Shown piece by piece: positions 1-5,959 of a stretch of DNA of 7,345 nucleotides. Origin of the DNA: UBA6624 sp964507645 (GTDB taxonomy: Bacteria > UBP7 > UBA6624); NCBI GenBank assembly GCA_964507645.1, contig CAZDPU010000034.1, positions 1 through 7,345 on the forward strand, written 5' to 3'. The notes beneath the pieces were generated by a model, which made no database searches, had not been told where the DNA came from, and was given only the letters and a program-made list of their open reading frames with translations. How positions within the stretch are numbered: the stretch's first letter is position 1; each line of letters begins with the position of its first letter. The translations under genes were made by a program, and so were the position numbers.

Positions 1-1
1 A

Positions 2-811
2 TTAGCATTTTTCTTTTGGAAGTTAATCTTTAGGGATAAAAATAATCCTGCTTTAGTTTTTTCTCTGATTGGGACCTCTCTTTGGCTTTTCCTTTTGCAG
101 TTAAGGATGTTGGCTCTCCCTCATGCAGAGAAGGATGTGGACATTTGGCTTATTCTTCCCAGGTTGGATTTTGGGATAGGGGATGCCTTGGGCTTTTTGA
201 GCCTTTATGTTTCTTTTGGGGTTCTTCTTTCTGTTCTTGCAATCAACAGGGTGAAAGAATGGGCAGCTTATCCTTTTAGCATATTGGGAATTATTTTTGT
301 TTATTTCACACAGATTCCATTTACGTTTTTTCATAATTTTGCAAATGAAGATGGCTTCCAAATGCCAAATCCTGGATATCCAATTGAGGCATTGCCTTTT
401 ATCGCGATTTCAGCATTTGTCATAACCATCTCTTTGGATGGCTTGAAGTCGTCCAGCAAGAGCAAAAAGCTTCTTTCAAGGTTTTTTGTTGCTATTTCTT
501 TAGTCAATATACTCTTGCCATTTCTTTCTTACAGCAACCCAATGGCAATTTCAGTTTTTATGAATTTGATTCTTCTTTTTGAGCTTATTGCTTTTCTTTA
601 CATTTCAAACATTACAAGAAACTGGAAGTTGTTTAAGTGGAGCTTGTGGCTCTTCAAGTTTTTTATCTTGTTGCGTTTCTTTGATATCTTTTCAACTCTC
701 TTGAATCAAGCATTGCTGTTTGTTCTTGGCGGAGCTTTGTTGATTTGGGGTGGTGTTTTCATTGAAAAGCAAAGCAAAAAAATATTTGATGCGGGAGTCA
801 AAGGTGATTAG
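2..811 (+). CDS. DUF2157-type multi-pass membrane protein, 5' end missing
   Basis: The frame is open to the left edge, so the gene starts outside the window; 269 C-terminal residues are visible. TTG codons such as the one at 95 are probably internal. About eight hydrophobic segments can be seen, the first at about residues 17-34. The last 50 residues are diagnostic: a hydrophobic stretch with the core RFFDIFS, then LLFVLGGALLIWGG, then a basic tail (EKQSKKI). This is the usual ending of DUF2157/DUF4401 inner-membrane proteins, which finish with a YxDxF-like motif, a glycine-rich last helix and a basic end. Residues around 110-125 (FANEDGFQMPNPGY) form a polar loop. The molecular function of the family is not established. 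The next gene overlaps its stop and looks like a GDYXXLXY protein, the family's common partner, which supports the assignment. It could still be another polytopic membrane family. Confidence 0.7.
   Translation, partial: LAFFFWKLIFRDKNNPALVFSLIGTSLWLFLLQLRMLALPHAEKDVDIWLILPRLDFGIGDALGFLSLYVSFGVLLSVLAINRVKEWAAYPFSILGIIFVYFTQIPFTFFHNFANEDGFQMPNPGYPIEALPFIAISAFVITISLDGLKSSSKSKKLLSRFFVAISLVNILLPFLSYSNPMAISVFMNLILLFELIAFLYISNITRNWKLFKWSLWLFKFFILLRFFDIFSTLLNQALLFVLGGALLIWGGVFIEKQSKKIFDAGVKGD
793..797 (+). promoter_or_regulatory. Shine-Dalgarno site favouring the GTG start at 804
   Basis: GGGAG lies six bases before the GTG at 804. The in-frame ATG at 789 and GTG at 750 have no comparable purine-rich site. 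This favours the 804 start and an 8-bp overlap with the upstream gene. Confidence 0.45.
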
Positions 812-1439
812 GAAAGATTTTTTAACTGCATCTTTTGTTCAGGTCTTATTGATAATAGGCTTGGCATTTTTCAGTAGTTTTCGAGCAAGTTCAGGGACAG
901 TTGTGCTATTCGACCTTGACCTTAGACAAGGCATGTATCCTTTCAATTCTCCTTTTCGAGGCTGGTCTTTTGAACCTGCTCTCTCCGCCTCTCTCACAAA
1001 GATACCAAACGATTTGATAAAAGAATATCCAGTACCATTTGAATTTTCGGATGACGGTGTTGTTTCAAGTCCTCTACAAGATGTTTTTGTAACCATCGTA
1101 AAAGATGATTCAGGTTGGAATGTTTCTTCAGCTTCCTTTTTCAAGCCAGATCAAGGATTTTTTTTAAAATCGGAATGGGACTTGAACCGCTATAGTTATG
1201 AGGATTCTGAAAACAGTTCAGATTTTTTTAATGTTCGTTACGAGGTTGGCAATATTTTCATTGCTGAGGAAAACATTGGACGCTTGAGAGAATGCCTTGG
1301 AGAGCGTTCATGGGATACGGATACAAGTTCCTATTTCTGGGAGATAGAACCTTTACCGATGTCAGTTGAGGTGAGTGTTTTGGATGATGGCAACCTGATA
1401 CCATTGAGGTTATTTTGTGATGGTGAAGAAATAAAATAA
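804..1439 (+). CDS. Membrane-anchored GDYXXLXY-like protein, signature motif degenerate
   Basis: The 211-residue protein has one N-terminal hydrophobic segment (about residues 11-26, FVQVLLIIGLAFFSSF) and a long soluble part, so it is probably anchored in the inner membrane facing the periplasm. GDYXXLXY proteins usually sit directly beside a DUF2157/DUF4401 gene, as here. Three parts resemble that family: VVLFDLD...SPFRG (residues 33-53), where the motif should follow; RYEVGNIFIAEENIGRL (145-161), the usual 'YxxExYFVPExxG' segment; and VEVSVLDDGNLIPLRL (188-203) followed by a DG turn near the C terminus. The motif itself is changed: FRG is kept, but WSFEPAL follows instead of DYxxLxY. At 211 residues it is a little long for the family. 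Function is unknown. The start was chosen from the Shine-Dalgarno site; ATG 789 is the alternative and would add five residues. The gene overlaps its neighbour by 8 bp, so the two are probably translated together. Confidence 0.6.
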   Translation: MIRKDFLTASFVQVLLIIGLAFFSSFRASSGTVVLFDLDLRQGMYPFNSPFRGWSFEPALSASLTKIPNDLIKEYPVPFEFSDDGVVSSPLQDVFVTIVKDDSGWNVSSASFFKPDQGFFLKSEWDLNRYSYEDSENSSDFFNVRYEVGNIFIAEENIGRLRECLGERSWDTDTSSYFWEIEPLPMSVEVSVLDDGNLIPLRLFCDGEEIK

Positions 1440-1454
1440 GATTCAATTATCGAT

Positions 1455-2357
1455 CTAAAAAAATAGCTTTAAGCAGAAAACAGAGCCACCAGCTTTTATG
1501 AACTCAGAAGTGTCTGTTTCAACCACACCGAAGCCGGCTTCCTCGAGTTTTGATTTGGTGTTCAGGCAGCCTTGCTGAATGATGACGTTTTTCCCATCTG
1601 GGCAAAAGGCATTACAGGCCATCAGTTCTTTTGATTCTTTTTCGTCAGCTCTTATTGTTTTTTCAAACAATGCTTGAATCATTTTTCGTCCATCTTCGTC
1701 AAAGGCATCAGGGTTCCAAAGGCAGGTGGAGCTGTCAAGAATACAGAAGCAGGTATCAAGATGGTAGAAGGTATTTCCTTCGAGGTTTAAAGCAACTATG
1801 TCAAGGCTGTATTTTTGACTGATCTCTTTCCACGTTTCAAGATCTGTCCTTTTCCCAACCCCTCCCCAAAGCAGCCTTTTCCCGGGATGCCATATTCCAT
1901 CGCCCGTCCCTTCAAATGTTTTTGCTTTTGAGGACAGTTTTGAAAAATGGTACCCATTTGACTCCATTGCTTTTTTCAATAACGGAACCTCGTTCTTTCT
2001 TTCTTCAGCAAACATCTTCCCCTCAAGGAAGTCTTCCTTGTTGATGGATATTTCTTTTGGTATTGGCAAAAATTGATTTGCACAGAAAACCATATCAGGG
2101 TATTTTTCTTCAAAATTAAAAACCCTTGTTTTTAGCTTTAATTTTTTGAAAATTTTCAAAAGGGCATTCCATTGAAGGGTTGCTTTTTCATGGTTGATTT
2201 TTTTCAAATTCCCTTTTGAGTCCATCATGAAGGGGTTGATTGAGTACTTGATATCAAAATTTTCTGGAGAGATCATGAGTATATTTTTGAAAAAATTCAT
2301 TTCAGGAATGTCTTCTAGTTTGAAATTTATTTGATTTTGATGTTCGATTAGGGTCAT
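1455..2357 (-). CDS. Amidinotransferase/DDAH-superfamily guanidino hydrolase
   Basis: This 300-residue protein has the layout of the dimethylargininase-like branch (COG1834) of the pentein fold. Visible landmarks are MISPENFDIKYSINPFM (28-44), the start of the first pentein repeat; DMVFCANQFLPI (88-99), where family members often have a VFTANAG-like segment; FEGTGDGIW (148-156), the conserved FEGxGD acidic loop; NTFYHLDTCFCIL (195-207) with the likely catalytic His199; and AGGSVFCL (289-296) with the likely nucleophile Cys295. Length and the Glu-Asp/His/Cys arrangement indicate an active cytosolic enzyme that attacks a guanidinium carbon through a thiouronium intermediate. Substrate cannot be fixed: dimethylarginine, arginine (citrulline-forming hydrolase) or another guanidino compound are all possible. 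It is transcribed alone, convergent with the upstream pair (15 bp apart) and divergent from the operon (41 bp apart). Upstream of ATG 2357 I see no strong ribosome binding site; Met20 is a less likely alternative start. Confidence 0.85.
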   Translation of the reverse strand: MTLIEHQNQINFKLEDIPEMNFFKNILMISPENFDIKYSINPFMMDSKGNLKKINHEKATLQWNALLKIFKKLKLKTRVFNFEEKYPDMVFCANQFLPIPKEISINKEDFLEGKMFAEERKNEVPLLKKAMESNGYHFSKLSSKAKTFEGTGDGIWHPGKRLLWGGVGKRTDLETWKEISQKYSLDIVALNLEGNTFYHLDTCFCILDSSTCLWNPDAFDEDGRKMIQALFEKTIRADEKESKELMACNAFCPDGKNVIIQQGCLNTKSKLEEAGFGVVETDTSEFIKAGGSVFCLKLFF

Positions 2358-2360
2358 AAT
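2331..2360 (+). promoter_or_regulatory. Candidate sigma-70-type promoter for the thioesterase-arginase operon
   Basis: TTGATT (2331-2336, four of six matches to TTGACA) is followed after 18 bp by CATAAT (2355-2360, five of six matches to TATAAT). Transcription would begin near 2367, giving a leader of about 30 bases before the first gene. The -10 box overlaps the start codon of the divergent hydrolase gene. In such AT-rich DNA chance matches are common, so this is only a candidate. Confidence 0.3.
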
Positions 2361-2390
2361 TTACTATTTTAATTTTTTAAAGGACTAAAA

Positions 2391-2417
2391 TTTATAAAGT
2401 GATAAATCCTAGTTCAA
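2391..2417 (-). promoter_or_regulatory. Weak candidate promoter for the divergent hydrolase gene
   Basis: Read on the minus strand, TTGAAC (2412-2417) is followed after 15 bp by TATAAA (2391-2396, five of six matches to TATAAT). The spacer is shorter than ideal. If used, it would overlap the first codons of the thioesterase gene, so the two divergent promoters would interleave across the 41-bp gap. Confidence 0.2.
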
Positions 2418-3343
2418 CATCAATGGAGCTTTTAAGGATAGTTTTTCCACAGCATGTAAACCCAGCAAGTCGACTTTATGGAGGTCGTTTGATGTATTGG
2501 ATTTGTGAGGCCGGGGTTTTAACAGCAAGCAAGCATCATAAAGGCCCTGTTGTCCTTGGCGCCATGGAGGATATAGATATCCTTGCTGGCGTTGCTCTTG
2601 GAGACAGGGTTGCCTTTCGCTCAAGGGTCCAAGCGACATTTGGCAGTTCCATGGAGGTTAGGGTTGAGGTTATAAAAACTGACAGGGCGGGACAAGAACC
2701 AATAACAACATGCAGAGCTCATTTAACATTTATTGCTTTAGGTGACAACGGCAAACCCACACCAGTTGAAGCTATAAAGCCTGAAATAGAAGAAGAGCAT
2801 GAAAGCTTTCGTGCCGCTTTGACAAGAAGGGAGAAGCGTCTAAAGCGATTGTCCCAATTTGATAAAAAAGATCAAGCAGAAACTGCTGGATTTAGCTCTC
2901 CTTCAATTGCTCAGGCAATGAGAATGGTTACTCCTGACATGCTTTTAACTAATAAGGTTTTTGCTGGAGAGGTCATGTTGGGTGTTGATGAAATTGCAGC
3001 TATCGCTTGTCATAGGTATTGTAAAAAGCCAGCCGTAACTGCAAGCATGGATGCTGTTGATTTTCATTCACCCATATTTGTTCATGAACATATGAGATAT
3101 CGTGCTGCTATTAACTATGTTCATGAAAGTTCAATGGAGATAGGTATAAGGGTTACTGCATTTGATCCTTATAAATCCAAAATGAAAAGAGTCTGCACTG
3201 CTTATGCAACTTTTGTTGCAATTGGAGAAAATGGGAGGCCTGAAAAAGTTGAATCCTTTAAACCAATCACAAAAGATGAAAAAAGACGTTTTGAATCTGG
3301 AAAAACAAGAAGAGAAAAGAGGCTGGAGAGACTGGGAAGATGA
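2399..3343 (+). CDS. Tandem-hotdog acyl-CoA thioesterase (ACOT7/BFIT-like)
   Basis: Two hotdog domains are joined in one 314-residue chain. Domain 1 (about 8-130) has PQHVNPASRLYGGRLMYWICEAG (17-39), the N-x(6,7)-GG-x(6)-E signature of acyl-CoA hydrolases. Domain 2 (about 167-290) has FAGEVMLGVDEIAAIACHRYC (188-208). Each ends in a similar strand (FIALGDNGKP at 111-120, FVAIGENGRP at 272-281) and a basic tail (TRREKRLKRL, 142-151; TRREKRLERL, 303-312), so the protein arose by internal duplication. In mammalian ACOT7 one Asn from domain 1 and one Asp from domain 2 are catalytic; Asn21 and Asp197 occupy those places here, which suggests a working cytosolic enzyme releasing fatty acid and CoA. 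It is the first gene of the operon. The start is uncertain: GTG 2399 is 14 bases after AGGA (2381-2384), an in-frame stop lies at 2378, and ATG 2423 is the fallback. Confidence 0.85.
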   Translation: MINPSSTSMELLRIVFPQHVNPASRLYGGRLMYWICEAGVLTASKHHKGPVVLGAMEDIDILAGVALGDRVAFRSRVQATFGSSMEVRVEVIKTDRAGQEPITTCRAHLTFIALGDNGKPTPVEAIKPEIEEEHESFRAALTRREKRLKRLSQFDKKDQAETAGFSSPSIAQAMRMVTPDMLLTNKVFAGEVMLGVDEIAAIACHRYCKKPAVTASMDAVDFHSPIFVHEHMRYRAAINYVHESSMEIGIRVTAFDPYKSKMKRVCTAYATFVAIGENGRPEKVESFKPITKDEKRRFESGKTRREKRLERLGR

Positions 3344-3951
3344 TATCAGAGGCTTTTGTTTTGGCTGGTGGGAAAAGCACAAGAATGGGTACCGCAAAAG
3401 CTTTGTTAGAAATTGATGGAGTTAATTTTTTAACAAAGACCCTAAACACACTTTCTGAGACAGCAGAAAGAGTTTTTATAGTTGGGAAACCTCCTTCCCC
3501 AAAAAAGTTTTCTGATTGGGAGATAGTTGAAGATGAGCTCCCTGGAGAAGGAATTCTTTCCGGACTGTATACAGGTTTAAAGGCATGTAAGACAGCATGG
3601 GCATTTTGCGGTTGTTGTGATGTGCCAACCATACATAGGGAGTTGCCAAACATGTTATGGGAAATTGCTGATGGTAGGGATGATTGCTTAATGCCGCATG
3701 CTTTAGGTTTCCCCCAACCAACACTTTCTTTGTACAGAACATCAATACATAAAGACATACCAAAATACATCAACATAACAACAGAGTCAAACTTACGAAG
3801 AAAGCTGTGGGGTTTTTTAGACCGAATAAAAATACAACTTGTAGAAGAAAATTATTTCACTTCTAGGGGCATTCCCAAGATATGCTTTCACAACAACAAT
3901 GATATTCATGATTTAGATTTCCTTATGAAGGAATGGGAGAAAATAAAATGA
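3340..3951 (+). CDS. mobA: Molybdenum cofactor guanylyltransferase MobA
   Basis: MobA transfers GMP from GTP to molybdopterin-Mo, giving the guanine dinucleotide cofactor used by DMSO-reductase-type enzymes. The 203-residue length is typical. The N-terminal nucleotide loop LAGGKSTRMG (8-17) with Lys20 is the classic LAGGxSxRMGxxK signature. DELPGEGILSGLYTGL (65-80) matches the D-x-x-PGxGPLxGxxxxL segment, with Ile-Leu in place of Pro-Leu. CDVP (93-96) carries the Mg-binding Asp94, PQPTLSLY (125-132) is the 'QPLxALY' strand, and FHNNNDIHDL (183-192) matches the C-terminal 'NINTPEDL' motif. The ATG overlaps the previous stop (ATGA), and its own stop overlaps the moeA start in the same way, so translation is coupled. 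A related nucleotidyltransferase such as MocA (CTP-using) is possible, but the direct link to moeA and the length favour MobA. Confidence 0.85.
   Translation: MISEAFVLAGGKSTRMGTAKALLEIDGVNFLTKTLNTLSETAERVFIVGKPPSPKKFSDWEIVEDELPGEGILSGLYTGLKACKTAWAFCGCCDVPTIHRELPNMLWEIADGRDDCLMPHALGFPQPTLSLYRTSIHKDIPKYINITTESNLRRKLWGFLDRIKIQLVEENYFTSRGIPKICFHNNNDIHDLDFLMKEWEKIK
3935..3940 (+). promoter_or_regulatory. Shine-Dalgarno site setting the moeA start
   Basis: GGGAGA lies seven to eight bases before the ATG at 3948, inside the end of mobA. It also makes the upstream in-frame ATG at 3933 unlikely, since that codon touches the site itself. Confidence 0.6.
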
Positions 3952-5156
3952 GTGTACTTTTTACTGAAGCGCAAGATTTAATTGACAAGAATGTTAATTC
4001 TTTAAAAACAGAAGAATTAAGTATCGAAAAATCTAACGGAAGGTGGTTGGCAGGTTCAGTTGATTCTGAATGTGACAATCCAAAACAAACTGTTAGCGCA
4101 ATGGATGGCTGGGCCGTAGACCATCAACTGCTTACAGATGCCACAAGCTCTGAGCCCGTGATTCTTGATGTTGGAGAGTCCACGCACGCTGAGGATCAAA
4201 GAAAGTCATTAGAGGGGGATGTCTGTGCATGGGTTTCAACCGGAGCCCCAATCCCAAGAGGAGCAACTGCGATTGTTCCTTGGGAAAAAGCCATTAAGGA
4301 AGAGGATGGAAGAATTGCTTTTTCTGAATGCCCAAAAAGAGGGGAATTTTTTAGAGTCAGGGGAGAAGATATCAATAAAGGAGATCTCATAATGGGACGA
4401 GGTGGTCGTTTGAACCATTGGGCAATTCAGGCTTTAATTTCCTGTGATGTCAAATCTGTTCAAGTTTCAAAAAAACCAAAAGTAGCATTAATTGCAAATG
4501 GAAATGAGTTAGTTTTACCTGGATCAAAAAAAGAAGGTGTTTCGTGTGGAAATTTACAAGCTATAGGGGAAATGGTTACATCTCAAGGTGCTGATGTGGT
4601 TTATTCTGAACTAGTAAAGGACGACCTCAAGTCTCTTGTTGAAGCAATAAGTAATGCAAAAAAGAAAGCAGATTTGATAGTGACTCTTGGAGGAGCTGCA
4701 GATGGAGAAAGGGACTATGCCAAAAAAGCTTTTTTGGACAATGACGGAGAAGTTGTTTTTGAGCGAATTGACATGAAACCTGGAGGCCCAACTTTTTTGA
4801 TGAACCTCAAAGGAGGAGCTATTGGATTGGGTGTTTCAGGGAATCCATTAAGCTCGTTAATTGTTTTTGAGCTTTTAGGGATACAGATTATTCGATTGAT
4901 GGTTGGTGCAAAAAAATATAGACCTTTACACCTAAATGCCAAGATTGATGAATCGGTAATATGGAACTCTAGAAAAGAAGGTTTTATACCTGGAAGAACT
5001 ACATCCTTGAATCCCATGAGGGTTGTCAATGTTCAACCTCATGGCAGTCACCGTGTTAAGGGTTTGCCCGATACAGAACTCATCATTAGGCTCGCTTCTG
5101 GAAGCAAAGAGTGTTTGAGGGATTCAGAAGTAGAGGTTTTAACTTGGGACAGTTAG
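3948..5156 (+). CDS. moeA: Molybdopterin molybdenumtransferase MoeA
   Basis: MoeA inserts molybdate into adenylated molybdopterin in the cytosol. The 402 residues match the usual four-domain length. Motifs in order: SAMDGWAV (50-57) with Asp53; STGAPIPRGATAIVPWE (97-113); RGEDINKGD (138-146); VALIANGNELV (179-189), where Glu187 fits the conserved GDEL glutamate; TLGGAADGERDYAK (246-259), a variant of the MPT-binding TGGVSVGxxDY loop; MKPGGP (276-281); and GVSGNPLSS (295-303). Domain IV runs from about 325 to the end. In the binding loop the usual Ser is Ala (Ala251), and the adjacent Val is Asp. All key acidic positions I know of for E. coli MoeA have counterparts. The start at 3948 overlaps the mobA stop (ATGA) behind a good Shine-Dalgarno site. 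MobA and MoeA act in consecutive late steps, so their pairing makes sense. No molybdopterin synthase or molybdate transport genes are nearby. Confidence 0.92.
   Translation: MSVLFTEAQDLIDKNVNSLKTEELSIEKSNGRWLAGSVDSECDNPKQTVSAMDGWAVDHQLLTDATSSEPVILDVGESTHAEDQRKSLEGDVCAWVSTGAPIPRGATAIVPWEKAIKEEDGRIAFSECPKRGEFFRVRGEDINKGDLIMGRGGRLNHWAIQALISCDVKSVQVSKKPKVALIANGNELVLPGSKKEGVSCGNLQAIGEMVTSQGADVVYSELVKDDLKSLVEAISNAKKKADLIVTLGGAADGERDYAKKAFLDNDGEVVFERIDMKPGGPTFLMNLKGGAIGLGVSGNPLSSLIVFELLGIQIIRLMVGAKKYRPLHLNAKIDESVIWNSRKEGFIPGRTTSLNPMRVVNVQPHGSHRVKGLPDTELIIRLASGSKECLRDSEVEVLTWDS
5132..5136 (+). promoter_or_regulatory. Shine-Dalgarno site favouring the TTG start at 5144
   Basis: AGAGG lies seven bases before TTG 5144. 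The in-frame GTG at 5111 has only a weak GGAAG six bases upstream and would lengthen the overlap with moeA to 46 bp. Confidence 0.45.
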
Positions 5157-5959
5157 AAAAACTGGATCGTGTATGCGATTTAATTTACAAAACAGCAGAA
5201 ATTTCCAAAAGAAGCTTTAGGTCTTTAGAAAAAAAAGATATTTCAAGGAAGGTTGGTTTTGATGTCGTCACAAAAGTAGACAAGGAATCAGAAGCTTTTT
5301 TGAAATCGGGGCTGGAGAAGATTGATCCAGATGCAGGTTTTCTCGGGGAGGAAACTGGCTATGATGATTATGGCAATCACTCTGAAAAAAAGAGCAGCTG
5401 GATAGTTGATCCACTTGACGGAACAAGGAACTTTGTTCAAGGGCTTCCTTTTTTTTCTATATCTGTTGCATTTTCTAAGTCTTTTTTAGAGGATCTTGAG
5501 CTTGGTGTAATTTACGATGTCGTTCATGATGAAATGTTCATTAGTTCTAAAGGAAATGGAAGTTGGTTGATCCAAAAAAATAAAAAAATTCAAATCAATG
5601 TTAGTGATATGGAAACCCTTGAAGGATCAATGATTGCAACTGGATTCCCTCACAAGGAAAAACACAGAATAAAAGAATTTTCACAACAGTTCGAATCTCT
5701 TTTTAGCAAATGCGGAGGAATTCGTAGGATGGGTTCTGCAGCTTTGGATCTTGCATATACAGCATGTGGGCGATTTGATTGTTTCTGGGAGGCCGGACTT
5801 TCTATATGGGATATAGCTGCTGGGGTTTTGATTGTCAAGGAGGCGGGAGGTGCTGTAAGTGATTTTTCTGGTGGTGATTCCTATTTGAAATCAGGAGATA
5901 TAGTCGCAAGTAATAATAATTTTCACAATGAATTATTAAAGGAAATCAAGGTAATCTAA
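5144..5959 (+). CDS. Inositol-monophosphatase-family phosphatase (SuhB/CysQ-like)
   Basis: This is a Mg2+-dependent, Li+-sensitive type phosphatase of 271 residues, the normal length for the family. Metal and catalytic motifs are complete: VTKVDKESE (42-50) with Asp46; GEE (68-70); WIVDPLDGTRNFVQGLPFFSIS (86-107), the signature DPLDGTxNF with both aspartates; RRMGSAALDLAYTACGRFDCF (194-214), the GSAALxLxxVAxGRxD-like segment; and WDIAAG (222-227) with Asp223, the second signature. Substrate is not readable: inositol-1-phosphate, fructose-1,6-bisphosphate, 3'-phosphoadenosine-5'-phosphate or histidinol-phosphate are all used by relatives. The overall spacing is closer to SuhB/IMPase than to CysQ. 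The TTG start gives a normal N terminus with no extension and a 13-bp overlap with moeA; GTG 5111 is the alternative and would add 11 residues. The stop overlaps the arginase start (TAATG). Confidence 0.85.
   Translation: MGQLEKLDRVCDLIYKTAEISKRSFRSLEKKDISRKVGFDVVTKVDKESEAFLKSGLEKIDPDAGFLGEETGYDDYGNHSEKKSSWIVDPLDGTRNFVQGLPFFSISVAFSKSFLEDLELGVIYDVVHDEMFISSKGNGSWLIQKNKKIQINVSDMETLEGSMIATGFPHKEKHRIKEFSQQFESLFSKCGGIRRMGSAALDLAYTACGRFDCFWEAGLSIWDIAAGVLIVKEAGGAVSDFSGGDSYLKSGDIVASNNNFHNELLKEIKVI

Noticed and set aside
101..361. Open frames on both strands over the first membrane gene
   Set aside because: They are opposite or out of frame to a membrane protein with a coherent hydrophobic pattern and a recognisable C terminus.
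750..803. GTG 750 as start of the GDYXXLXY-like gene
   Set aside because: It would overlap the upstream gene by 62 bp and add a lysine-rich leader before the membrane segment, with no ribosome binding site.
1440..1454. Bidirectional terminator in the convergent gap
   Set aside because: The 15 bp contain only the six-base palindrome ATCGAT across the edge and A/T-rich flanks; no stem of useful length is visible.
3267..3776. Long open frame of 169 codons on the minus strand
   Set aside because: It lies opposite the end of the thioesterase gene and most of mobA, is cysteine- and serine-rich without recognisable motifs, and the plus-strand frames are clearly the real genes.
5111..5143. GTG 5111 as start of the phosphatase
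   Set aside because: The extra 11 residues do not resemble the family's N terminus, and the Shine-Dalgarno site before TTG 5144 is better; it cannot be fully excluded.
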